64,000 bases of DNA from Lepus europaeus (Eukaryota; Chordata; Mammalia; Lagomorpha; Leporidae): positions 20,082,001 to 20,146,000 of the forward strand of contig NC_084827.1 of NCBI RefSeq assembly GCF_033115175.1, read 5' to 3'. Position numbers and translations under genes: made by a program. Below the pieces are notes generated by a model. The model was not told the DNA's origin. It saw only the letters and a list, made by a program, of their open reading frames with translations, and ran no database searches. This document shows, one piece after another, positions 11,356-55,300 of this stretch (position 1 is the first letter of the stretch; the number at the start of each line of letters is the position of its first letter).

Positions 11356-11607
11356 TACGGAGAGACAAAAAGATCTTCCATCCACTGGCTGACTGGGCCA
11401 GGCTGAAACCAGGAGCCAAGAACTTCACTCAGGTCTCCTACATGGGTGGCAGGCACTTCAACACTTTGACTACCTTCCGCTGCTTTTCCCAGGCCATTGA
11501 CTGGGAGCTGGATCAGAAAAGGAGCAGACAGGATACAAGCTGGTGCCCATATGGGATGCTGGCGTTGTAGGCAGCGGCTTTACCCACCATACCACAACAC
11601 TGGCCCC
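11271..11607 (-). repeat. C-SINE, older subtype
   Basis: Begins with a T-rich block and TTGAAAGTCAGAG, carries a (GA)n tract, and ends CCACAACACTGGCCCC. This is the C-SINE closest to PRRT4. Confidence 0.85.
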
Positions 11608-11825
11608 ATCCGACACCTCTTTGATTTCAGCAAGAATGACCTCAACCCCTTGACTTCAGAAAGGGCCAAGCCTTAGATCACTTAGCCTCCCATGTTGTCT
11701 CCTTATGCTTCCCCAGAAGTGCAGGTAGATCCTCGTGCAGGCCTCCTCCTGTGCCAAATCTCCATACTTTGGGGGACCGAGGGGGCAACATCATCTTCAC
11801 TCTTTCATTAGTTCATTCAATCTCT

Positions 11826-12184
11826 TTAAAAAAAAATTATTTTTCTTTATTTCTTTCTTTTTTTGACAGGCAGAGTGGACAGTGAGAGAGAGAGACAGAG
11901 AGAAAGGTCTTCCTTTGCCGTTGGTTCACCCTCCAATGGCCGGCGCGCTGCGGCCAGTGCACCGCGCTGATCTGAAGGCAGGAGCCAGGTGCTTCTCCTG
12001 GTCTCCCATGCGGGTGCAGGGCCCAAGCACTTCGGCCATCCTCCATTGCACTCCCGGGCCACAGCAGAGAGCTGGCCTGGAAGAGGGGCAACCGGGACAG
12101 AATCCGGCGCCCCGACCGGGACTAGAACCTGGTGTGCCAGCGCCGCCAGGTGGAGGATTAGCCTATTGAGCCGCGGCGCGGGCC
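11826..12184 (-). repeat. C-SINE, young subtype
   Basis: Full length, from TTTTTGACAGGCAGAGTGG to GAGCCGCGGCGCGGGCC, with the tRNA-like box CCGGGACTAGAACC. It sits beside an L2-like 3' end. Confidence 0.9.
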
Positions 12185-12185
12185 T

Positions 12186-12365
12186 AAAAAAATATTTATT
12201 GGATGCCTACCATGTGCTAGGTGCTGAGGATACAGGGATGAATGAGGTGGACTCCAGCCCTGAGTTTAGGAAGTTGAGCGCCTTTTGGAGGCAAGCAGAC
12301 ATTTAACAGCTAATCACACAGTCACAATGGCACAGTAATTAACTGCAGTTGTAAGCAGTGCTAAG
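12186..12365. repeat. L2-like LINE 3' fragment
   Basis: TATTTATTGGATGCCTACCATG and GGTGCTGAGGATACAGGGATG are the usual L2-end phrases. Confidence 0.5.
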
Positions 12366-13125
12366 AACAAGGACCATTTGGTATTATAGGAAGTTTGGCT
12401 TGCGGTGGAGGGGGTGGGGTGGGCAGAGCTGGAAGGGTGGGAAAGGCTGCCTACGAGCAGCCCAGGCTCTCTGATTGCCTTCCCAGGCTCCTGCACGGTG
12501 ATGGATGAGCTAGAAGCCAGCAGTTTATTTCCCTGGAAGCCACGTTGCAGGGTACCACAACTCCTGCTATTTAATGAAGAACACCGCGTGTGTCCAGGCT
12601 AGATGGATGAGCAAATATTTCTGATTGAAGAACCCTGTGACCTCCCAGATAGGAATGGAGGTGGGGGTTGGGTGGGCAACAGCTGGGGTAGAAAGGGTTC
12701 ACCGTGCTGCTGTCCTCCCGGAGGGGGACACAGCATCACACTGTGGGTGGCTGCTGCCCCCTGATGGGCATTGGGACACAGTTTAGTTTTGTCCTTTAAG
12801 GAAGATACATGGCCCAAGGCATTCAAAACTGAGTATTCGTAGGGGGTGTCACAAAGGGGTGTGGGGACAAACTTCTGAGGGTTGATTTCCCTTGTACATC
12901 CTGCACCCAGGGCTGGGAAGGGCTCCCCACAGATGGGGCCCTGAAATTTGCCATTTAGTCTTTAAGGATGGGATTTTGATTCCCAAGATGAGACGGGGCA
13001 CGAGTGGGCCAGAGGGAAGGAGAAAGAAGAGGGAGGAATGTGGGATCCCACACCCACTTAGTCGATTTGTCTTTATTCTAGATAAGATTAACGTAGCAGC
13101 CTTTAAAAAAATCTGTTTTGTATTT
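12366..13125. other. Intergenic, unique sequence
   Basis: No recognisable repeat, gene or RNA. Confidence 0.4.
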
Positions 13126-13492
13126 CAGTGCTTCCTTTCTTTTTTTTTTTTTGACAGGCAGAGTGGACAGTGAGAGAGAGACAGAGAGAAAGGTCTTCCT
13201 TTTGCCGTTGGTTCACCCTCCAATGGCCGCCGCGGTAGTGCGCTGCGGCCGGCGCACCGCGCTGTTCTGTTGGCAGGAGCCAGGTGCTTTTCCTGGTCTC
13301 CCATAGGGTGCAGAGCCCAAACACTTGGGCCACCCTCCACTGCACTCCCTGGCCACAGCAGAGAGCTGGCCTGGAAGAGGGGCAACCAGGACAGGATTGG
13401 TGCCCTGACCGGGACTAGAACCCGGTGTGCCGGCGCCGCAAGGCAGAGGATTAGCCTGTTGAGCCACGGCGCCGGCCAGTGCTTCCTTTCTT
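13126..13492 (-). repeat. C-SINE, young subtype, with 16-bp target-site duplication
   Basis: The element is about 13142-13476. CAGTGCTTCCTTTCTT flanks it perfectly at 13126-13141 and 13477-13492, pointing to a recent insertion. Confidence 0.95.
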
Positions 13493-13789
13493 GAGCTGTG
13501 GGTTTAACAATAACCATGGCCGTTGTCCGTTGTTTTTTTCTTCAAAGCATGTATGACTTAGCTGGAGCTAGGGCTTCTTAAATCTGATGTTTCGCATTCT
13601 CCTTCATCGTCACTAACCAGTCATCTGCCTGCCCAAAGTGTAGTTAAAGTGGTTGGACTTGATTTGAGGAGAAAGGGAAACTTAATTTTCACTGCACGTT
13701 TACATGTTTTGAATTGTCTGCCTACTTCGTGTGGGTTACCACCACTTAAAAGCAATGATTTATTTATTTAAAGTTTTATTAATTGACTT

Positions 13790-14111
13790 TAAAGATTTAT
13801 TTATTTATTCGAAAGTCAGAGTCACACAGAGAGGAGAGAGAGAGAGAGAGAGGTCTTCTATCCACTGGTTCACTCCCCAATTGGCCACAATGGTCGGAGC
13901 TGTGCTGATCCAAAGCCAGGAGCCAGGAGCTTCTTCTGGGTCTCCCACGTGGGTGCAGGGGCCCAAGCACTTGGACCATCTTCTACTGCTTTCCCAGGCC
14001 ATAGCAGAGAGCTGGATGGGAAGTGGAGCAGCCGGGACTCGAACCAGCACCCATAAGGGATGCTGGCACTGCAGGCGGCGGCTTTACCTGCTACGCCACA
14101 GCGCCGGCCCC
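13790..14111 (-). repeat. C-SINE, older subtype
   Basis: From AAAGATTTATTTATTTATTC to CCACAGCGCCGGCCCC. Confidence 0.9.
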
Positions 14112-14220
14112 TAAATAAATAAATATTTTTTAAAAAGAATAATTACGGTGATATTTGTCTGTGCTTTAGTAGGTACAATTTGCCAGTGAGGCTGAGTGGT
14201 CTCATAGTCTCTGAGCATAT

Positions 14221-14575
14221 AAGAATTGTCCGAGGCCGGCGCCGTGGCTCACTAGGCTAATCCTCTGCCTGTGGTGCTGGCACACCGGGTTCTAGTCCCG
14301 GTTGGGGCGCCGGATTCTATCCCGGTTGCCCCCCTTCCAGGCCAGCTCTCTGCTATGGCCCGGAAGGCAGTGGAGGATGGCCTGGTGCTTGGGCCCTGCA
14401 CCTGCATGGGAGACCAGGAGGAAGCACCTGGCTCCTGCCTTCGGATCAGCAAGATGCGCCGGCCGCAGCGGCCATTGGAGGGTGAACCAACGGCAAAAAG
14501 GAAGACCTTTCTCTCTGTCTCTCACTATCCACTCTGCCTCCTGTCAAAAAAAAAAAAAAAAAAAGAATTGTCCGA
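14221..14575 (+). repeat. C-SINE, young subtype, sense, with 13-bp target-site duplication
   Basis: Element 14234-14562, starting GGCCGGCGCCGTGGCTCACT and ending CTCCTGTC plus poly(A). AAGAATTGTCCGA is duplicated at 14221-14233 and 14563-14575. It lies ~450 bases upstream of RBM28. Confidence 0.95.
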
Positions 14576-14780
14576 ATGATGTACGTGACATATTTGTGTC
14601 TCTATTTGTTCTATCTACAACTTATGCATGTAACCTGGAAATATAGGTACTTCAGAGAATATTTATTAAACATCCATTATATGTCAGAGCTGGGCTAGAC
14701 TCTGGGCAGAAGTGACTCCTGCCTGTCCTCGTGAACTGGGGGCCGTTCTCCTAGATTCTAAGCAGTTGGAGAACGGCTGA

Positions 14781-47436
<32,656 letters not shown>

Positions 47437-47812
47437 CGACATCAGCAGGCTATACGCCTTGCTGAAGCTCCGGGCCTCCCCTCTTCGTGGCTCTTCCTGA
47501 GGGCAAGAAGATGCTGAGGGCGCGGCCACCTGCCATGAGGCTCCCCGGGCTGTGCACATCTGAACTTGGGCCCTGCCTCCAGTGCGTGGTTGGTTAGCCA
47601 CAGTGACAGACCCGAAAACGTCATGGTCCTTGTGTATTGTCCAGAGTGTTTTGTGAAGTTTTGTCTTCAATTATCCATTTTATTCTGTGTTTCTCAAATG
47701 GGGACAATTGTGAAAAGCATTCTGGAGTGATGAATTTTTTAAGAAGTCTGTTTGGTTAAGCATCTTCTCTAAATGAAATGTTTAGCTTTTTAAATAACAG
47801 ATTATCATTTCT

Positions 47813-47818
47813 AATATA
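47813..47818 (+). terminator. RBM28: RBM28 poly(A) signal candidate (AATATA)
   Basis: No AATAAA was found in the first ~500 bases after the stop. AATATA, a known weaker variant, is followed by a T/GT-rich stretch (GAATGTTTTTGATGTGCC). Confidence 0.35.
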
Positions 47819-47840
47819 GGTGAATCCTGTATTACTTGTG

Positions 47841-47984
47841 AATGTTTTTGATGTGCCTAACTAATTCAGCTAATAACACCTAGGTACCAGACCATTGACC
47901 AAGTAAGAGCAGAGCAAAGTGATTTCAAACCTAACGCAGCAGGTGGGAGACATTGGAAAGTAATTGAGGGCAGAGAGGCCTGGC

Positions 47985-48018
<34 letters not shown>

Positions 48019-49240
48019 GGGTTAAGAGGGTTATTGCTGGTGGTTACTTTTAGCTGGTTTGCAGTGGCTCATAGACCCTGGCCTGGCCGGCAATGGCCTG
48101 CGTTTCCCTCAGAGGGCACCTCCTCTCAGGGACTTGGAGGGCTCGTGGGTGTGGCAGAGAAAGTGGGGAGCAGGAGGCCCAGGCTCTCAGCTCATTGCCA
48201 TCGGGGCTTTTGAGTCAGATGTCGTCTCTGTCTCTATGGATCTTGGTTTTCTCATCTGTAAAATACAGAATTAGACAGTGATTTCTCTGATCCTTCCCAA
48301 CCCTAACCTCTTTCCCTCATTCACTCCTATTCATAATCCTGTTACTCCTTTGTCAACATTGTAAAGGTGTTAGAGGATCTAGGGAGTGGTGAATACGTGA
48401 GAGTGAGGGTCCACCAGGGGGTGATGGCATGAGGAATGGGCTCTGAGGGGGACTTGTTGGGGGCAGACGAATCCCATGCCCAGATCCAAAAACCCAACCG
48501 GAGAGCTTCTGGTGGAAAGTTTGAGTCTGTGGATTTCGTCGGGTGGAGCGACAGGCTGGCCACCACGTGTGTGTTGGCTGTTAGGCTGTGTTACTACACA
48601 TTGTGATGTCTCAAATGAGCTGCTCACCTCACCTGTAAGACGCACAGGTGCCCGGGTTGGTGAAGGAAATCAAAAGGCCGGGTGGCAGCGGAGCTGGTCC
48701 TGAGTTGATCGTTGTTGAAACTGCTCGCGGGTGAGCAGAGGTGTGGTGCTGCAAGGGGACTTCAGGGAGTTCCTGGGAACGTGGGGTCAGTAGATAAGTT
48801 TATTTGGTGCAAAGCATTTTGAAATGGGTGCATAGATTTTTTTCATAACATGCTCTTTCCATGTTGTTCAGAAGACCCTTTGTATTCTCCTGGCTTCTGT
48901 GAACATTTTAAATTTTCTGTAATAACACAGAACAGTCAAGTGAGTGGCTGATGGAAGTGGTATGCACCTGCCTGCAATGAGAAATCTTGGGGTGGCATAG
49001 CTGGGGGTGCAGCCCAGGGGATGTGGAGGCAGCCTGTTTTCCTTCCTGTTTTCGCTTAGTGTAGGAAAGAACTTGTTAGCGTAGATGTCTCAGGGGTGTG
49101 AGTCTGTCTCTGACTGTGGCACGGCCAGGGTGCTGTCCAGGGGGCTCCACCGCCAGGCAGCTGAGATGGAGGAGATGGTAAGGATCAGACGGCTCATTCG
49201 TGTTTGGCCCCCAGGGTGACCGGAAGACTGGCCTCCTGAG
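47841..49240. other. Start of intergenic region downstream of RBM28
   Basis: A (GT)n tract at ~47986-48014, a MIR-like fragment at ~48185-48300 (TTGGTTTTCTCATCTGTAAAA), otherwise unique sequence. No gene supported. Confidence 0.5.
47986..48014 (+). repeat. (GT)n microsatellite
   Basis: About 14 uninterrupted GT units, ~550 bases past the RBM28 stop. Confidence 0.95.
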
Positions 49241-50130
49241 CTCCCTGGTCCCTGAGGGCCCTTCCTGGATACTCTCTGGCCATCCTGTCTGTAGTGACCT
49301 TCCTACGCATGTCCTCACTAGTTCTGCACCTTGCGATGGCTCAGCTCCTGCCCTCCAGCGGTTTCTCATCCCACTTGATTGACATTTCAGCTCCTTCCCA
49401 CAGCACACAGTGCCCTAGGTGCTCCAGCTGTTGCGTGCACCCTCTTCGCTCCATTCATGTTGGACCACGCCAGCCTCCCCTCAGATCTCAGATCTCACCA
49501 CCTGGGCGCCTTTGCGTCTGTTCCCTCCGCTGGAGGGCTTTTCCTTCCGGCTCTCCACTGGGCTGTCACCTCCTCTTGGAGCTCTTCTGGGGCCTCCCCA
49601 CTCCCCACCCCGCGGAGTTTACTTACTTTCCAGCTCTACTCTGTGTCTGACCTCTTTTCCTCAGAGTGTGTACTTTCTAAGGGGGACTTTGTCTTCTTTT
49701 TTTTAATTTAATTTTAATTTTTATTTTTGACAGGCAGAGTGGACAGTGAGAGAGACAGACAGAGAGAAAGGTCTTCCTTTGCCGTTGGTTCACCCTTCAA
49801 TGGCTGCCTCTGCCGGCGCGCTGCGGCCGGCGCACCGCGCAGATCCGAAGCCAGGAGCCAGGTGCTTCTCCTGGTCTCCCATGGGGTGCAGGGCCCAAGC
49901 ACTTGGGCCATCCTCCACTGCACTCCCTGGCCACAGCAGAGAGCTGGCCTGGAAGGGGGGCAACCGGGATAGAATCCGGCGCCCTGACTGGGACTAGAAC
50001 GTGGTGTGCCGGCGCCACAGGCAGAGGATTAGCCTAGTGAGCTACGGCGCCGGCGACTTTGTCTTCTTGTTTGCTCTTGTAGACCCAGCAGCTGACTCTG
50101 GCATGTAGTAGGTATCAAATAATGGTTGAG
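49240..50130. repeat. L2 LINE 3' fragment, split by a young C-SINE
   Basis: GGCGCCTTTGCGTCTGTTCC, GGGCTGTCACCTCCTCTTGG and, past the SINE, GACTCTGGCATGTAGTAGG AND CAAATAATGGTTG are L2-end phrases in the right order. Confidence 0.7.
49685..50068 (-). repeat. C-SINE, young subtype, with 14-bp target-site duplication
   Basis: Element 49699-50054 inside the L2 fragment. GACTTTGTCTTCTT is identical on both sides, so the insertion is younger than the L2. Confidence 0.96.
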
Positions 50131-50344
50131 AAAAACATAAGGGAAGAAAAGAAGAAACAGGACTCAGTGGACATCGAAAATGTTAGGTGTGCCGTCCGGA
50201 GTTTTTGATTCCCTAGGCCAGTCCAGTGCTGTAAGGGATGGACGCTTTCACAGAAGCGTTGCTGAGCCAGGGACGTGGCTGTCAGAGCAGTGTACTGGTG
50301 AACAGCTGACTGCACCAGATGCCCTTGATGGTGCAGACGAAGGA

Positions 50345-50670
50345 GGGCCAAGCATCTGGCTTGGCCATTACGACGCTGCTTGGAATGAGCACGTCCCATG
50401 TTGGGGTGCTTGGTTCAAGTCCCAGCTCTCTCCCAACCTAGCAGCTTGCTAATGTGCACCCTGGGAGGCAGCAGGGAACAGCTCAAGTACTTGGGTCCCT
50501 GATGCCCACGTGGGAGACCCAGGTTGGGTTCTTGGCACCTCGCCCAGCCCTGGCTGTTTGCAAGCATTTGGGGAGTGAGCCAGCAAATGGAAGCTTTCAC
50601 CCCCCAATCCCCTGACTCCCTGTTTCTCTTTGTGCCTTTCAAGTAAAATGAAAATAAGTAAATAAAAAAA
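50345..50670 (+). repeat. C-SINE, divergent subtype, sense
   Basis: GGAATGAGCACGTCCCATG, GGTTCAAGTCCCAG, and a TTTCAAGTAAAATGAAAATA tail. Confidence 0.75.
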
Positions 50671-50906
50671 ATTTTGACAAAAGATGGATGAAGGAGAGGC
50701 CATAGAGATTAAACTTTCTGGAGAGCTCAAAAGAACAGGTGCTATAGATCCAAGGTCACTTTGAGACAGTGTGACTTGGAGAATTTTAGATGCTGTGCAG
50801 TTGCCTGGCAACTCCTCTGTCCAAGGGTGGTCTGCATGGTGTGGAGGAAGTAAGGTACTTAATCAGTCCGTCTGCCTCCCAGCTTTATAGAAATATGTTT
50901 TTTCTT

Positions 50907-51212
50907 TTTTTTTTTTTTTAAGATTTATTAATTTGAAAGGCAGTTAGAGACCTTCCATCTGCTTGTTCACTCTCTAAATGGCTGTAATGGCCAGAGCTGG
51001 GCCTATCCTAAGCCAGGAGCCAGGAGTATTTTATGGGTCTCCCAGGAGGGTGCAGGGGCCCAAGCACTTGGACCGTCTTCCAGTGCTTTTCCCAGGCCAT
51101 TAGCAGGGAGCTGGATCAGAAGTGGAGCAGCTGGGACACGAACCGGCGCCCTTATGGGGGTGCCGGCATCACAGGCAGCGACTTTACCCACTGCATGCAC
51201 AGTGCTGGCCCC
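50907..51212 (-). repeat. C-SINE, older subtype
   Basis: TTAAGATTTATTAATTTGAAAG to GCACAGTGCTGGCCCC, with a deletion in the GA tract. Confidence 0.87.
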
Positions 51213-52590
51213 AGTTTCTTTGGCTTCTGATTCGGAACTGGAGCTCAGCTGCAGACGAGCTTCTGTGCCGGTGAAGGGGTGTGCTGAGCAGGCTGGAGGA
51301 CCCCGACAGGGAGCCAGTTCTGAGAGGGAAGCTGCAGGGTCACTGCCGATGGAGCACCTGGTAAAGGGCAGATCCCGTTGTCCTTGGACTTGGCCTTGCT
51401 GCCCAGAGCCTGCCGCCTCTCGTGTGGGGGGAGATTTCCCTGCCACGAGTCACCCCTTCGTCTCCTCACTGCACATTTGGTGGAAGGAAAAGCCCTCTGC
51501 CCCTGAAGGCAGGGGCTGCGTGGTGCTCTTCCCAGAGCCTACAGGCCCAGCACTGACCTGCTCAACACGGGTTCGTTCAGCATCCTGGGGCCCAGTCCCG
51601 GGCATCTGTTCCAGGCTTTGCTGGGCTCCCAAAGGACAACCAAGCCCCTTCCCAAGGTGATGTGCGTGGAAGGGCTCTAGAATAAGTGTGACGGGAAAAG
51701 ACCAATAAAGTGCTCCTCCCGGTGCCCTGAACGCAGGGCCTGTGTTCTTTTGGCCTCGCTTTGTCCCTGCCGATCTGGACAGTTCTCTGGGTCCCTCCTC
51801 ACCACTCAGATGCCACCCAGTATCACAGTCCAACTCCTCTCTGGGCACCTCCAGCATCCCAGGCCATTGCGATCCCTCTCCATCCCCAGATCGCTTGCTG
51901 GCGTCCTCTCCCTCCACAAGGCACAGGCTGCTGTCTTCCCAAGTAGGGTGCGAGAACTGGCGCCCTGTACCCCAGATCCTGGCACGTGACTGTCCTGAGT
52001 GATTAGTCCTTGATGATGATGGCGACAGGGGCACCAGCCACTTGGATGTCCGCTGCAGCTCTGTTTCCCCTTTCGCTCTCCTTTCTTGCTCTGCCTCCTC
52101 TCATTGTCAGTGCTCAGCAGCGTCTCTTCCCCCCACTCCCCTTCATTTCCCTTCCTCCTTTCCCTGTGCTGTTGTCTGGGCCTCCATCCAAGAGCAACTC
52201 CCTTGAGATGTTGCTTAACCTGCCTCGTGCCCAGGGCCCTGGCACTCCTGTGCCCTGGCTGCCGAGGGACTCCCAGCTTTATGCACAGGGCTGGGTGGTA
52301 ACGGTGGAGCGCAAGAAGCCAGACTGGGAAACTTCCCTCTCCCTCTCTTCCTCTCCCTCTCCCCCTGGGTCAGACGCTTCATTGTCTGCATGTACTTTAC
52401 TGCCGAAAGATCCTCCAGGCTGGGCCTTTGATGTTTTCCCTTTGGGTGCTGCCACAGAGCAGATGCTATCTTCATATTCTGGCCCACAACAGGGAAGACC
52501 CCATCCTAGCACTTGGCACCTCCTCCCACCGAGGACCAGGCCCAGAACGTTGTCCCTGTGCCACGTACAAGAGGCTCATGTTTCTCTTGA
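51213..52590. other. Intergenic sequence with isolated AATAAA (51704-51709)
   Basis: Mostly unique sequence. 51780-52000 has faint L2-like phrases. A poly(A) signal at 51704 follows an unsupported 168-codon frame; see findings. Confidence 0.4.
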
Positions 52591-52917
52591 ATTTTGTTTT
52601 AAAGATTTTATTTATTCTGAAAGAGTTAAGGAGAGAGAGAGAGAACAGATCTTCCACCTGCTGATTTACTCCCCAAATGGCCACAACAGCCAGGGCTGGG
52701 CCAGGATGGAGCCAAGAGCTTCATCTGAGTCTCCCACATGGGTGCAGGGGCCCAGGCACTTGGGCCATCTTAAACTGCTTTCCCAGGCTGTTAGCAGGGA
52801 GCTGGATCAGAAGTGGAGCAGCTGGGATGTGAACCAGCACCCACATGGGATACTGGCGTCAGAGGCAGCAGCTTTACCTACTGTGCCATAGCACCAGCCC
52901 TGAGGCGCATGTCTCTA
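52571..52917 (-). repeat. C-SINE, older subtype
   Basis: Element ~52595-52900, with flanks GAGGCTCATGTTTCTCT and GAGGCGCATGTCTCT as a worn target duplication. Confidence 0.88.
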
Positions 52918-53433
52918 GTAAGATAACACACATTTGAAAGCACCCTGCCAACCCCTCCCCCTTCAGTAGCACAGGGGCCATCAGCTGCCACAGGGTGTAA
53001 AGTTGTCCAAGCCCTCAGCGCCCCACCAGCTCTGCAGCAGGGTTCTGGGGAGCAAAGTAGGCCTGTGCTGCTGCCTTGGTGGGCGGCACCACAAAGAAGA
53101 TGAGGAACAACTCTTGGAGGCAGAGTGCCTTGGCCCCTCCCAAGCCAGCGGTGTCCACTTAAGTCCAAAAGCGGCCCCCGTCACCAGCTTGGCAAGAAGA
53201 AAACCTGTCCCCCTTACTCTTGGAGCAGGTGCTCCTGGGAAGCTAGGGCTGCCCGGTGCAGCTGCACTCCCCTGTCTGGCCCCACTGACAGAGCCTACTT
53301 GGTGGGCTCAGTGTCAGACAGTGAGCCATCCCACCTGTCCTCCCACTGACCAGGAGCCCCGTCCCCTCGCTGAATCTGATTGTCATAACCAGTGTTTGTA
53401 GTCTGTGTCAGACCAGGGCTAAATTACAGCCCT

Positions 53434-53750
53434 GGGGGCTGGCGCAGTGGCTCACTTGGTTAATCCTCCGCCTGCAGCGCCGGCATCCCATGTGGGTGCT
53501 GGGTTCTAGTCCCAGTTGCCCCTCTTCCAGTCCAGCTCTCTGCTGTGGCCTGGGAGCGCAGTGGAGGATGGCCCAAGTTCTTGGGCTCTGCACCTGCATG
53601 GGAGACCAGGAGGAAACACCTGGCTCCTGGCTTTGGATTGGCGCAGCTCCAGCCATAGCGGCCGTTTTGGGAGTGAAGCAACGAAGGAAGACCTTTCTCT
53701 CTGTCTCTCTCACTATCTAACTCTATCTGTCAAATAAATAATAAAAATAA
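53434..53750 (+). repeat. C-SINE, intermediate subtype, sense
   Basis: GGGGGCTGGCGCAGTGGCTC head with GGGTTCTAGTCCCAG box; tail ATCTGTCAAATAAATAATAA combines features of both subtypes. Confidence 0.9.
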
Positions 53751-53812
53751 TTAAAGTCCTGCAGACACAAGGGCTGGCAAAACATCAACAAATAACATTC
53801 TTTCTCTCTCTC

Positions 53813-54148
53813 TTTTTTTTTTTTTTTTTGGAAGATTTATTTGAAAGGCAGAGAGAGGGAGAGACAGAGAGAGTTCTTCCGTCTTCTGGTTCACTTCTCA
53901 AATGGACCCAACAGCCAGGGCTGAAGCCAGGAGCCTAGAACTCCATCTGGGTCTCCCACATGGGTGGGAGGGGCCCAGACACTTGGGCCATCTTCCACTG
54001 CTTTCCCATTGGGCTGTCCTCTGCTGCTTTCCCAGGTACATTAGCAGGGAGCTGGATCAGAAGCGGAGCAGCCAGGACTCGAACCAGTGCCCTATGGGAA
54101 GCCCACATCACAGGTGGCAGCTTAACCCGGTGTGCCACAATACCGGCC
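53813..54148 (-). repeat. C-SINE, older subtype, with internal duplication
   Basis: The CTGCTTTCCCA segment occurs twice (around 53998 and 54025), and the end reads CCACAATACCGGCCC. Confidence 0.87.
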
Positions 54149-55079
54149 CTGACAATTGCATCCTTTAAAAATCAACTGGTGATGCAGAGTTATAGTAAAG
54201 GGCATTGCATATTTGATTATTGTACATTGTATGCTGGCATCCTCAGCCATGAAACACGTAGGACGCTTAGGCAGATCCACGTTTATGCCTGAGAGCCGGG
54301 AAACCCTTACCATTGCCGTAAACTCTGCTGTAAACCAGTGCAGGAGTGGCCAGCCCACTGCTTGTGGCGTCTTCGCTTCTTAAGTTGTGCAAGTCTCGCA
54401 ATGACCAGCCTTCCAGACTCCTCCTCCCCACAGGGCTTATGCGTCAGTATTCTCCAGGTCTGGGAGCTCAGCGTAGGCCCTTGGCCCTTCACGGCCAGCT
54501 CCTGCCGTGAGCGTGGGTGTTCGCAGGAGGTCCTGCCTGGTGAGTGCAGTGACCCAGGAGGACCTGGCACTTTCTCGACTGGGCTGCTCTGAAAGACGAG
54601 TGTTAATGGGAAATCTTGGCTCCATGGGCCTGGACGTGGAGACTTTCAGTGGGAAGGGGTTTGGAGTCCCCTTTGAAGCTGCACCTGGGGGCTTCCTGGG
54701 GGGGGGGCAGTTGCACTGTCATGCCCTGGCGTGAAGTGGGCTAGGGCTACTTGTGCTGAGTTGGTACCGTGAGGCCGCAGGGATGTCTCCTAGACACTGG
54801 TTCTCAGGCCACCTGCCTCAGTGCCCATGCAGCTCAGCTCACAAGCCCCGCAAAGGCCACCCCCTCTTAATGCCGATGGAAGCAGGGAGTCCGCCCTCTC
54901 CTGAGACCCCTTGGCCACCGGAGGTCTGTCTCCAGGGTCTGTTTAAGGAGCTCTTTTATATTTGACAAAATTAAAAAAAAAAAACAAAACTGCTTTCCTT
55001 TTTCAAAGTAACTGCTATGAAAGCAAAGAGCGTTTTCCTTCTTGGGTGATGAATCTTCTCGAACGCCGTGTAACTGAGG
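54149..55079. other. Repeat-free intergenic stretch
   Basis: No repeat, exon or RNA recognised over ~930 bases; small open frames only. Confidence 0.4.
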
Positions 55080-55300
55080 ATGGGTGTTGTGGTACAGCAG
55101 GTTAAGTCCCCGCTTGGAATGCCCGCATCCCCGATTGAGTCCTGGCTCCTCCACTTCTGAGCCTGCTGCCGACTCATGGGCACCCTAGCAGGCAGCAGGT
55201 GATGGCTTAAGTACTTGGGTCCCTGCCACCCACGTGGGAGACCCGGAGCGAGTTCTAGACTCCTGGTTCTGCCTTTTGCATAAATAAATACATCCTTTCA
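55080..55300 (+). repeat. Truncated C-SINE, divergent, sense
   Basis: TGGGTGTTGTGGTACAGCAG, AGGCAGCAGGTGATGGC, then an early stop with GCATAAATAAATACATC. Confidence 0.75.

Noticed and set aside
10944-11570. 208-codon frame
   Set aside because: Its second half is antisense C-SINE sequence; no homology recognised.
11826-12184. tRNA-like box (CCGGGACTAGAACC) in this and other repeats as possible tRNA genes
   Set aside because: These are heads of tRNA-derived SINEs; no cloverleaf with an intact anticodon arm and acceptor stem.
52010-52891. 293-codon frame
   Set aside because: The last third is a C-SINE, and the first part shows no recognisable domain or splice structure.
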